A stretch of DNA of 64,000 bases from Williamsia deligens (GTDB taxonomy: Bacteria > Actinomycetota > Actinomycetes > Mycobacteriales > Mycobacteriaceae), in the NCBI RefSeq assembly GCF_024171765.1, contig NZ_JAMTCI010000002.1, positions 310,001 to 374,000 of the forward strand, in the 5' to 3' direction. How positions within the stretch are numbered: position 1 is the stretch's first letter; each line of letters opens with the position of its first letter. The position numbers were made by a program, and so were the translations under genes. Positions 19,176-27,123 of the stretch are shown in pieces. The notes below the pieces were generated by a model that saw only the letters and a list, made by a program, of their open reading frames with translations, was not told the origin of the DNA and did no database searches.

Positions 19176-20475
19176 GCGGATCACCCGCGTCCAGTCCGCG
19201 CAGGGGGAAGACCGCCGACCGCGTCGCGAGGATCGCCGCGTCGGTCGCCTGGTGCAGGTGGGCCGGTATCCCGTCCGGCGGCTGCTGACCCCAGTTGCCC
19301 TCCCACCGGTCGAAGTCGACCGAGCCACCGTCACCCATCGTGTCCACCGCGACGTCGGTGGCGAAGTCGGCGGCAACCGTCGCCGCGGCCACAGCCGCCG
19401 ACTCCCGCCACGGCTCGGGTGTCGGGGTGGCGGGGTCGAGGTCGCGGTCCAGGGCGACGGCCAGCAGGTGGGTCCAACTGCGCGGGACGACGTCGACGAC
19501 GCCGTATCCCCCGCCGCCGACAGCCAGCCATCTGCCGTCGCAGTGCTCGTCGGCGAGGTCGCGCATCGCCTGCATGGCCGCCCGCTGCCCGTCGACGGTG
19601 AGGTGCAGGTCGGTCAGGGGATCCGCGCGATGGCTGTCCACCCCGCACTGCGACACGATCACCTGGGGTCCGAAGTCGGCGACGACGGACGGCACCACGG
19701 CGTGGAAGGCGCGCAGCCACAGACGATCCGGGGTCCCCGGGGGCAGCGCGAGGTTCACCGACGTCCCGCTCGCGGCACCCTCGCCGACCTCCTCGGGGTA
19801 CCCGGTGCCGGGGAACAGCGTGGCCGGGTGTTGGTGCACGGACACGGTCAGCACGCGTGGGTCGGCGGCGAACCGTCGCTGGACGCCGTCGCCGTGATGC
19901 GCGTCGATGTCCACGTAGGCGATGCGGTCGAAGCCGGCGTCGAGCAGTCGGGCGATCGCCACCGCACAGTCGTTGTAGATGCAGAACCCCGACGCGCGCC
20001 CCGCGAACGCATGGTGCATGCCGCCACCGATGTTCACCGCGCGTCGTGCGGCGCCCCGCGCGATCGCGTCGGCGGCGGCGACGGTCCCGCCGACGATCAG
20101 CGCGGCCGCCTCGTGCATGGACCCGAAGATGGGGTTGTCGTCGGTGCCGAGCCCGAAGATCCGCTCGGCCACCTGGCGGGACCACCCCGGTGGCGGATCA
20201 CCCGCGGCCGCCGCACCCGCATCGCGTACTGCGGCGATGTACTCCGATCGGTGCACGAGGTGCAGCAGGGGGTCGTCGGCCACCGTCGGGGCGAGCGTCT
20301 CGACGCCGTCGAGGATGCCGAGGCCGCGTGCCAGCCCGACGGTGAGCGCGAGCCGGACCGGGTTCATCGGGTGCGACGGACTCCACCGGTAGCCCAGGAG
20401 TTCCTCGCCCCACACCACGAGGGTGTCGGAGGAACGGCTGCCGGGGACGGGCCGCGCGTCGGCTCCGGTGGTCAT
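19168..20475 (-). CDS. acuC: AcuC-type histone deacetylase family protein
   Basis: The 435-residue product is a class I zinc-dependent deacetylase homolog. It has the catalytic pair M-H-H at 154-155, the zinc site D-I-D-A-H-H-G-D-G-V at 189-198, and a G-G-G-G-Y-G loop near 335. Acetoin-utilisation AcuC enzymes remove acetyl groups from lysine, the known target being acetyl-CoA synthetase. The gene is immediately upstream of, and overlaps, the Pat-like acetyltransferase, which supports an opposing role. The start at 20475 (MTTGADARP) was chosen because upstream codons overlap the ideR promoter region. Confidence 0.88.
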   Translation of the reverse strand: MTTGADARPVPGSRSSDTLVVWGEELLGYRWSPSHPMNPVRLALTVGLARGLGILDGVETLAPTVADDPLLHLVHRSEYIAAVRDAGAAAAGDPPPGWSRQVAERIFGLGTDDNPIFGSMHEAAALIVGGTVAAADAIARGAARRAVNIGGGMHHAFAGRASGFCIYNDCAVAIARLLDAGFDRIAYVDIDAHHGDGVQRRFAADPRVLTVSVHQHPATLFPGTGYPEEVGEGAASGTSVNLALPPGTPDRLWLRAFHAVVPSVVADFGPQVIVSQCGVDSHRADPLTDLHLTVDGQRAAMQAMRDLADEHCDGRWLAVGGGGYGVVDVVPRSWTHLLAVALDRDLDPATPTPEPWRESAAVAAATVAADFATDVAVDTMGDGGSVDFDRWEGNWGQQPPDGIPAHLHQATDAAILATRSAVFPLRGLDAGDPRD

Positions 20476-20605
20476 GGCGTCAGGGTAACGGCGCGGGGGC
20501 CCGCGGTGGACGTCCTCGCGGTGGGCCAGAAGGTACCCTGTGGAGCGAGATCGTGCCGCGCTCCTCCCGCCGCGGCGCCGTGACCGCGACGGAGGACATC
20601 GCATC

Positions 20606-21289
20606 GTGAACGACCTGGTGGACACCACCGAGATGTATCTGCGCACCATCTACGACCTCGAGGAGGAGGGCATCGTGCCCCTCCGTGCACGGATCGCCGA
20701 GCGCCTCGAGCAGAGCGGACCGACGGTCTCGCAGACCGTGGCCCGGATGGAGCGCGACGGCCTCCTGCGGGTGGCCGGTGACCGTCAGCTCGAACTGACC
20801 GATCGTGGTCGCTCCCTGGCGATCTCGGTGATGCGCAAGCACCGCCTGGCCGAACGGCTCCTGGTCGACGTCATCGGCATGCCGTGGGAGGACGTCCACG
20901 CCGAGGCCTGCCGCTGGGAGCACGTCATGAGCGAGAACGTCGAACGTCGTCTCCTCGAGGTCCTCGACCACCCGACCACCTCGCCCTACGGCAACCCCAT
21001 CCCGGGCCTCGAGCTGCTCGGGGTCGAGGTCACCGTCCCCGGCGACGCGGTGACGCGCCTGTCCGACCTCCCCGAGGGTGAGCCCGTGGCGGTGATCGTG
21101 CGACGACTGTCCGAGCACGCCCAGGAGGATCCCGAGCTGATCTCGCGGCTGCGCGAGGCCGGCGTGGTGCCCAACGCCCGCGTGACGGTCACGAGCGAAC
21201 ACGGTGCGGTCACCATCAACACCCCGGGCCACGAGGGTCTGCGGTTGTCGGCGGAGATGGCCCACTCGGTCCAGGTCGACAAGGTCTGA
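20606..21289 (+). CDS. ideR: iron-dependent repressor IdeR (DtxR family)
   Basis: This is a 227-residue metal-activated repressor of iron uptake and storage genes. It starts [20 protein letters not shown], almost identical to M. tuberculosis IdeR. The winged HTH ([12 protein letters not shown]) is near 37-50. Metal ligands lie in the dimerisation domain (H-R-L-A-E, C-R-W-E-H-V). A C-terminal SH3-like FeoA domain spans about 150-225. The GTG at 20606 is preceded by GGAGGA at 20591-20596. galE follows after four bases. Confidence 0.96.
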   Translation: MNDLVDTTEMYLRTIYDLEEEGIVPLRARIAERLEQSGPTVSQTVARMERDGLLRVAGDRQLELTDRGRSLAISVMRKHRLAERLLVDVIGMPWEDVHAEACRWEHVMSENVERRLLEVLDHPTTSPYGNPIPGLELLGVEVTVPGDAVTRLSDLPEGEPVAVIVRRLSEHAQEDPELISRLREAGVVPNARVTVTSEHGAVTINTPGHEGLRLSAEMAHSVQVDKV

Positions 21290-21293
21290 CGCC

Positions 21294-22277
21294 GTGAGAC
21301 TGCTCGTCACCGGCGGTGCCGGCTACGTCGGCAGCGTGTGCGCCCGCGTCATGCTGGAGGCCGGACACGACGTGGTCGTCGTCGACAACCTCACCACCGG
21401 CAACCGGGACGCCGTCCCCGCCGGAGCGGAGTTCGTCGAGGGCGACATCAGTGCCGTCGCCGACGACGTGCTCGCCGGCGGTGACGTCGAGGGGGTGCTG
21501 CACTTCGCCGCGCAGTCCCTGGTCGGCGAGTCCGTGGAGGTGCCCGAGAAGTACTGGTATGGCAACGTCGTCGAGTCGCTGGCGCTGCTCGAGGCGATGC
21601 GTCGTGCGAAGACCCCGCGACTGGTCTTCTCGTCCACCGCCGCGACCTACGGTGAGCCCGAGTCGGTGCCGATCCTCGAGTCGTCCCCGACGCGACCCAC
21701 GAACCCCTACGGGGCGACCAAGCTCGCGATCGACCACGCCATCACCTCCTACACCGTCGCCCACGGTCTGGCCGCGATCAGCCTGCGCTACTTCAACGTC
21801 GCCGGCGCCTACGCGGGGGCCGGGGAGAACCGTCGGGTAGAGACCCACCTGATCCCGATCGTGCTGCAAGCCGCACTGGGACACCGGGATTCGGTCAAGA
21901 TCTTCGGCACCGACTACCACACCGACGACGGGACCGCGGTCCGCGACTACATCCATGTCCACGATCTCGCCCAGGCCCACGCTCTCGCCCTCGACGCCGC
22001 CGTCCCCGGGCGCCACGCCGTCTACAACCTCGGCAGCGGTGCGGGCTTCTCGGTCCGTCAGGTCATCGAGACGTGTCGCGAGGTGACCGGCATCGACATC
22101 CCCGTCGTGGAGGCGCCGCGCCGTGCAGGTGATCCCGCCGTGCTGATCGCGTCGAGCGACAAGGCGATCGACGAGTTGGGGTGGTCGCCGACGAACACGG
22201 CGCTGCCGACCATCGTCGCCGACGCTTGGGAGTTCCTCAGGGACCTCGGGGACTCCGCCCACTCCGCACGGACCTGA
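21294..22277 (+). CDS. galE: UDP-glucose 4-epimerase
   Basis: This extended short-chain dehydrogenase of 327 residues has the NAD-binding G-G-A-G-Y-V-G-S near residue 7, a catalytic S-S-T-A-A-T near 116 and Y-G-A-T-K near 142. The GalE-typical L-R-Y-F-N-V-A-G-A and [10 protein letters not shown] are also present. It interconverts UDP-glucose and UDP-galactose, feeding arabinogalactan and polysaccharide synthesis. It starts with GTG four bases after ideR, so the two form an operon. The same dtxR-galE pairing is known in Corynebacterium. Confidence 0.93.
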   Translation: MRLLVTGGAGYVGSVCARVMLEAGHDVVVVDNLTTGNRDAVPAGAEFVEGDISAVADDVLAGGDVEGVLHFAAQSLVGESVEVPEKYWYGNVVESLALLEAMRRAKTPRLVFSSTAATYGEPESVPILESSPTRPTNPYGATKLAIDHAITSYTVAHGLAAISLRYFNVAGAYAGAGENRRVETHLIPIVLQAALGHRDSVKIFGTDYHTDDGTAVRDYIHVHDLAQAHALALDAAVPGRHAVYNLGSGAGFSVRQVIETCREVTGIDIPVVEAPRRAGDPAVLIASSDKAIDELGWSPTNTALPTIVADAWEFLRDLGDSAHSART

Positions 22278-22304
22278 CACGCCCGACGACCGCGAGGGGC
22301 CGGG

Positions 22305-23363
22305 TCAGGCGCCCGGATCCAGCGCCTCCGGCACGACGGGCGGCATCCGGACCCCGAGATCGTCGGCGACCCCACACGAGGTGACCAGCAGGCCGGTGAG
22401 CATCGACGGCGGCAGGCCCGCACGCAACGACTGGTCGAGCAGACCCGCCATCGAATGCGGGGGGAACGCCGTCAGCGCCGCGTCCAGCGCGATACCGGCG
22501 AAGGTCCCCTCACCGCGCGTGTAGTACCAGTGCGCGAGCAGGGTCGCGGCGTCGGCGCGAGCCCGTCCGCGACAGCGTCGTGTGAGATCGGTCCACAGGG
22601 CGCCGGCCTCCTCGGCGCGCGACGACGCCGACAGCGCCAGCAGCGCGTCCCGCACCCGCGGCACCGCGATGGCCGCGGCGAGGGTCGCGGTGTCGGCACA
22701 GCTGAGCACCCGACCGTCGAGCATCACCAGGACCGACCGCAACCGCGCGGCGTCGGCACGGCGACTGCCGTTGCGCGCCGGCGTGTCGCGGACGTCGTGG
22801 TGGGGGCAGTCGACGTCGGTGCAGGGCGCCGTCGGGTCCAACGCCGCGACCATCGCAGCCCGTGAGGGGCGCACCGCTGTACCCGAGGTGACCGCGCGGG
22901 CGAGCGCGGTCGGTGTCGTGGCCGGGTCCGGGAGCAACCCCGTCCACGCGCCGCGTCCGCGACCGACGGCGTACCACCGTGCCCCGGCCCGCATCTCCGG
23001 CACCGCGAACGCCGCACCGAGATCGATGGCGCCCAAGCGCATCTCGACGTCGGCGACCAATGCCTCCCATCGGGGGTCGTCGGCGGGTGCGCGGTCGTCC
23101 ACGACGATCACGGCGACACTCGACGCGCCCTCCCGGGCGGCGACCGTCACGAGATGGTCGACGACGTCGCACATCACCGCCGCGGGCCCGCCGTCGTCGT
23201 CGAGGACGATGTCGTGGCGCATGGTGATCCCCAGGCGTGAGCCCGGTCCGCTGAAGGATATGACGACGAGCGAGCGCGCCGGGACGAAGCCGAGCATCGG
23301 CGGCACCGCGGCGATGAGATCGCCGGGGTCGCGGAGGGTGAGGGTGTGGTGGTCGATGTCCAT
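22305..23363 (-). CDS. DUF4192 domain-containing protein
   Basis: The 352-residue protein is a DUF4192 member, with the N-terminal signature DPGDLIAAVPPMLGFVPARS, an M-R-H-D segment near 62 and a C-terminal W-Y-Y-T-R-G-E-G-T-F helix region. Its function is unknown. It occupies the Rv2712c position next to ideR. A Cys/His cluster (C-T-D-V-D-C-P-H-H) near 205 could bind a metal. The ATG at 23363 was chosen because the upstream extension is Arg/Pro-rich and unlike the family. It is convergent with galE. Confidence 0.87.
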   Translation of the reverse strand: MDIDHHTLTLRDPGDLIAAVPPMLGFVPARSLVVISFSGPGSRLGITMRHDIVLDDDGGPAAVMCDVVDHLVTVAAREGASSVAVIVVDDRAPADDPRWEALVADVEMRLGAIDLGAAFAVPEMRAGARWYAVGRGRGAWTGLLPDPATTPTALARAVTSGTAVRPSRAAMVAALDPTAPCTDVDCPHHDVRDTPARNGSRRADAARLRSVLVMLDGRVLSCADTATLAAAIAVPRVRDALLALSASSRAEEAGALWTDLTRRCRGRARADAATLLAHWYYTRGEGTFAGIALDAALTAFPPHSMAGLLDQSLRAGLPPSMLTGLLVTSCGVADDLGVRMPPVVPEALDPGA

Positions 23364-23494
23364 GGGCCGAACACTCGCCCACCGGGCCGACCGTCCCCGC
23401 CTGCCCGGCGGTCGTCGCGCCGGGCTGTGCACAGAATCGTTCACCTCAATAGATCTCCCCGGCCCGGATCACGGACGCAGGGATCGTGTCCGGC

Positions 23495-24175
23495 CTAGCG
23501 ACCGCGCGAGCGCGCCACCGCCGTGGTGAACACGGCGTCGAGCGCGGCACCGTCGAGCGGGGCACCGGAGAACGCGACGTACGCGGCGTAGACGCGCACG
23601 CCGTCGTTCTGGGCGGCCAGCACGGTGGTGGTCTGCGCGATCGTCACCGGCGCGCGCCCGGACGTCGAGGTCCGTCGGAAGGCGAGCGACTCCTGGGAGT
23701 CGATCGGCGACGGCGGCAGCACCTGCGCCGTGACGGTGGAGCGGACCGCGCCGACGTCCATGGAGTAGGACCCGCACCGGGCGACGGCGTCGGCGAGGTC
23801 GGCCAGGGGCGACTGCGCCCGTGTCACGACCACGGTCAGGTTGCCGCCGGAGGTCGACTGTCCCGTCACCACCACGGTGCGCGCCGAGTCCTGCACGAGA
23901 GCAGGGGGAAGGCAGTCCGACGGCGTCACCGATCCGCCGTTCGGGCGTCCCGACAGGTCCTCGAGGACCTCGCCGGCCTGCGCGGACGGCAGGCGGGTCG
24001 CCGGGTACCCGGCGGGGAACTCCCGGGGGCTGATCGTCAGCCGGTCGATGTCGCCGGCTGCCGAGGACCCCGACGCGGCCACGGGTTCCCCGTCGACGCT
24101 CTGGGTGCAGCCGCCGACCGCACACGCCACGACGATGGCGACGAGCACGGCGCGGAGGCGGCGGGGTGCGGTCAC
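23495..24175 (-). CDS. putative secreted lipoprotein
   Basis: The 226-residue product has a basic start, a hydrophobic stretch and a lipobox A-V-G-G-C near residue 22, so it should be lipidated and face outward. The mature part has three further cysteines and a fold reminiscent of mycobacterial PknH-extracellular-like or DUF5642-like lipoproteins. That family assignment is uncertain. It starts with GTG at 24175. It may share an operon with the metallo-hydrolase gene upstream, 65 bases away. Its ligand is unknown. Confidence 0.72.
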   Translation of the reverse strand: MTAPRRLRAVLVAIVVACAVGGCTQSVDGEPVAASGSSAAGDIDRLTISPREFPAGYPATRLPSAQAGEVLEDLSGRPNGGSVTPSDCLPPALVQDSARTVVVTGQSTSGGNLTVVVTRAQSPLADLADAVARCGSYSMDVGAVRSTVTAQVLPPSPIDSQESLAFRRTSTSGRAPVTIAQTTTVLAAQNDGVRVYAAYVAFSGAPLDGAALDAVFTTAVARSRGR

Positions 24176-24240
24176 GTCTGCGCACTCTGCCACCACCGGC
24201 GCCGGACCCCAGGGACCGACACCCGCCCGACACGGGGGGC

Positions 24241-24867
24241 CTACTCGCCCCGGGCGATCCACTCCTCGAGGTGCGGCGCCTCGGTCCCCACCGACGTCGA
24301 GTCGCCGTGCCCGGTGCGGACCTCGGTGGCGGGGTCGAGGGTGAAGATCTTGTCGCGGATGGACTCGATGATCGTCGGGAAGCTCGAGAACGACCGACCG
24401 GTCGCGCCGGGCCCGCCGGAGAACAACGTGTCGCCGCTGAAGAGGACACCGAGTTCCGGCGCGTACAGGCAGCACGACCCGGGCGAGTGTCCCGGGGTGT
24501 TGATCAGGATGAGCTCGGTGCCGGCGACGGCGATGCGCTCACCGTCGGTGATGTCGCGGTGGCCGACCTCGGGGTGGGTCTGCCGCCACAACATGTCGTC
24601 ACCGGGATGCAGCAGGATCGGGGCGTCGAACCGCTCGGACAGTTCCGGGGCGACGGTGATGTGGTCGTTGTGACCGTGGGTCGCGACGATCGCCCGCACG
24701 GTCCGGCCGGCGACGGCCTCGACGATCGGCGCGGCATCGTGGGCGGCGTCCACGATGACGACCTCGGAGTCGTCGCCGACGATCCAGATGTTGTTGTCGA
24801 CGTCCCAACTGCCGCCGTCGAGCTCGAACGTGCCGGAGGTGACGACGTGGTCGATGCGGGCGGTCAC
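24241..24867 (-). CDS. metallo-beta-lactamase-fold hydrolase partner of MscR
   Basis: The 208-residue hydrolase has the MBL zinc motif T-H-G-H-N-D-H near residue 67, G-H-S-P-G near 130, and a further G-D-T-L-F-S-G, making a glyoxalase II-like active site. Its GTG overlaps the mscR stop by four bases. The same pair is Rv2259-Rv2260 in M. tuberculosis. I infer it hydrolyses a mycothiol thioester such as S-formylmycothiol. This is not shown by sequence. Confidence 0.85.
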   Translation of the reverse strand: MTARIDHVVTSGTFELDGGSWDVDNNIWIVGDDSEVVIVDAAHDAAPIVEAVAGRTVRAIVATHGHNDHITVAPELSERFDAPILLHPGDDMLWRQTHPEVGHRDITDGERIAVAGTELILINTPGHSPGSCCLYAPELGVLFSGDTLFSGGPGATGRSFSSFPTIIESIRDKIFTLDPATEVRTGHGDSTSVGTEAPHLEEWIARGE

Positions 24868-25952
24868 AGGATCACCACCGAGCGCAGCACCTCGCCACCC
24901 TCCATCTTGTGGAAGGCGGACTCGACGTCGTCGAGCGAGATCCGCTCGGACACGAACTTCTCCAACGGGAGGCGTCCCTGCTGGTACAGGTCCACCAGCA
25001 TCGGGAAGTCCCGTTCGGGCAGACAGTCGCCGTACCAGGACGACTTCAGGGCACCGCCCCGCGAGAAGAAGTCGACCAGGGGCAGCTCGAGGCGCATCTG
25101 GGGTGTCGGCACGCCGACGAGGACGACCGTGCCCGCCAGGTCGCGGGCGTAGAACGCCGTCTCGTAGGTCTCCGGGCGTCCGACGGCGTCGATCACGACG
25201 TCGGCACCGTTGCCGTCGGTGAGTTCCTGGATCGCGGCGACGACGTCGTCGACCTGCGACCCGTCGATCGTGTGGGTCGCGCCGAGGTCGGTCGCCCACG
25301 CCAGCTTCCGGGCGTCGCGGTCGACGGCGATGATCGTGGACGCGCCGGCGAGACGAGCACCGGCGATGGCCGCGTCGCCCACGCCACCGCATCCGATGAC
25401 GGCGACGCTGTCACCCCGCCCGACCTCGCCGGTGTTCATCGCAGCCCCGAGCCCGGCCATCACGCCGCAACCCAGCAGACCCGCCACGGCGGGATCGGCA
25501 TCCGGGGCGACCTTGGTGCACTGGCCCTCGTGGACGAGGGTCTTGTCGGCGAAGGCACCGATCCCCAGGGCGGGGGTCAGTGCGGTCCCGTCCTCCAGGG
25601 TCATCGGGACGCTCGCGTTGTGGGTGTCGAAGCAGTACCAGGGGCGCCCCCGCTTGCACGCCCGACACTGACCGCACACCGCACGCCAGTTGAGCACCAC
25701 GAAATCGCCGACGTCGACATGGGTCACCTCGTCGCCGATCGCCTCGACGACGCCGGCCGCCTCGTGGCCCAGCAGGAACGGGTACTCGTCGTTGATGCCC
25801 CCGTCGCGGTAGGCCAGATCGGTGTGGCAGACACCGCATGCCTGCACCGCGACGACGACGTCACGCGGTCCCGGATCCGGGATCACGATGGTGACGACCT
25901 GCGTCGGCTCCTTCGTCGACATCGACACGACACCTCGTACCTGCTGCGGCAT
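24864..25952 (-). CDS. mscR: S-(hydroxymethyl)mycothiol dehydrogenase
   Basis: This class III-like zinc alcohol dehydrogenase of 362 residues oxidises the mycothiol-formaldehyde adduct and reduces S-nitrosomycothiol. The catalytic zinc ligands are in C-G-V-C-H-T-D near residue 39 and G-H-E-A-A near 62. The structural zinc cysteines are in C-G-Q-C-R-A-C through W-Y-C near 94-108. The NAD-binding G-C-G-G-V-G-D is near 190. It belongs to the mycothiol-dependent (AdhE/FadH) branch by its W-Y-C-F-D-T segment. It is translationally coupled to the MBL hydrolase and faces the PAC2 gene. Confidence 0.9.
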   Translation of the reverse strand: MPQQVRGVVSMSTKEPTQVVTIVIPDPGPRDVVVAVQACGVCHTDLAYRDGGINDEYPFLLGHEAAGVVEAIGDEVTHVDVGDFVVLNWRAVCGQCRACKRGRPWYCFDTHNASVPMTLEDGTALTPALGIGAFADKTLVHEGQCTKVAPDADPAVAGLLGCGVMAGLGAAMNTGEVGRGDSVAVIGCGGVGDAAIAGARLAGASTIIAVDRDARKLAWATDLGATHTIDGSQVDDVVAAIQELTDGNGADVVIDAVGRPETYETAFYARDLAGTVVLVGVPTPQMRLELPLVDFFSRGGALKSSWYGDCLPERDFPMLVDLYQQGRLPLEKFVSERISLDDVESAFHKMEGGEVLRSVVIL

Positions 25953-26130
25953 TCTCCGTGTGTCCTCTCTCGTGGGTCACGCACCGAACATGCGCATGCG
26001 ACGATCCTTCCACGCCTGTGCGTGACCCGGGTGAGGCGTGTCACGCCCCGTGACGACGCGACGACCTCCCACCAGGAACACGGAGCCCGGGTGGGATCGT
26101 TGTACCGCTGATGACGACGGAGGTGTGCTG

Positions 26131-27123
26131 ATGGACGACGAGTCGACTCTCTACGAGTTGGAGTTCCCGGTGCCGCACGTGAGCGGTGACGAGGGCGACG
26201 GGCCGGTGCTGGTGCACGCCCTGGAGGGATTCGCCGACGCCGGACACGCGGTGGCCCTGGCGGCCGAACACCTCCGGGACAGCCTCGAGTCGGAGTTGGT
26301 CGCCACCTTCTCCGCCGACGACCTCATCGACTACCGCTCGCGGCGGCCGACGATGACGTTCTCGGGACAGGAGTTCACCGACGTCGAGATGCCGTCGCTG
26401 ACGATCCACGCGGTCCGCGACAACGCCGGGCGGCCGTTCCTCCTCCTCGCAGGCGCGGAACCCGACCTGCGGTGGAACCACTTCGTCGAGGCCATCCGCC
26501 GTCTGTCCGACCACTTCAACGTGTCCTCCGTGGTGGGTCTCAACGCCATCCCGATGGCCATCCCCCACACCCGGCCGCCGACGGTGACCGCGCACGGTTC
26601 GTCGCCGGAGATGCTGGGTGACCTCCCCCGCTGGGGCAGTCCCCTGAAGATCCCCGGCAGCGCGTCGATGTTGGTCGAGCTGCGGATGGCGCAGCACGGC
26701 TACACGACCGCCGGCCTGTCGGTGCACGTGCCGCACTACCTGTCGCAGGCCAAGTACCCGGCTGCGTCGGCGACCCTGATCGAGTCGCTCGCGACCGTCA
26801 CCGGCCTCGACCTCCCGATCGGCGCCCTCGAGAACGCGGCGTCGACGGTGCGGACCCAGATCGACACCGAGGTGTCCGGCAACGCCGAGGTGGAGGCCGT
26901 GGTCGCGGCCCTGGAGACCCAGTACGACGCGGTGACCCGGGCCGAGGAGGCCCCGTCGTTGCTCGCCTCCGACGAGGCGCTGCCCAGCGGTGAGGAGTTG
27001 GGTGCCGAGGTCGAGAAGTTCCTCGCCCAGGCCGCCGCGACCGGTGAGGGCACCGACCCCGTCGACAACGGTCCCGAGGACCCCTCCGACGACGGCGACT
27101 CCCCGGGTGACGACCGGCAGTAG
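26131..27123 (+). CDS. PAC2 family protein
   Basis: The 330-residue protein belongs to the proteasome-assembly-chaperone-2-like (PAC2) family. It has E-G-F-A-D-A-G-H-A near residue 30, an I-D-Y-R-S-R-R-P near 67 and G-L-S-V-H-V-P-H-Y near 200, then an acidic Asp/Gly-rich tail. In actinobacteria with proteasomes its role is unproved. It is the Rv2714 ortholog by position. ATG 26131 follows GGAGGTG at 26119-26125. The helicase gene starts one base after its stop. Confidence 0.88.
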   Translation: MDDESTLYELEFPVPHVSGDEGDGPVLVHALEGFADAGHAVALAAEHLRDSLESELVATFSADDLIDYRSRRPTMTFSGQEFTDVEMPSLTIHAVRDNAGRPFLLLAGAEPDLRWNHFVEAIRRLSDHFNVSSVVGLNAIPMAIPHTRPPTVTAHGSSPEMLGDLPRWGSPLKIPGSASMLVELRMAQHGYTTAGLSVHVPHYLSQAKYPAASATLIESLATVTGLDLPIGALENAASTVRTQIDTEVSGNAEVEAVVAALETQYDAVTRAEEAPSLLASDEALPSGEELGAEVEKFLAQAAATGEGTDPVDNGPEDPSDDGDSPGDDRQ

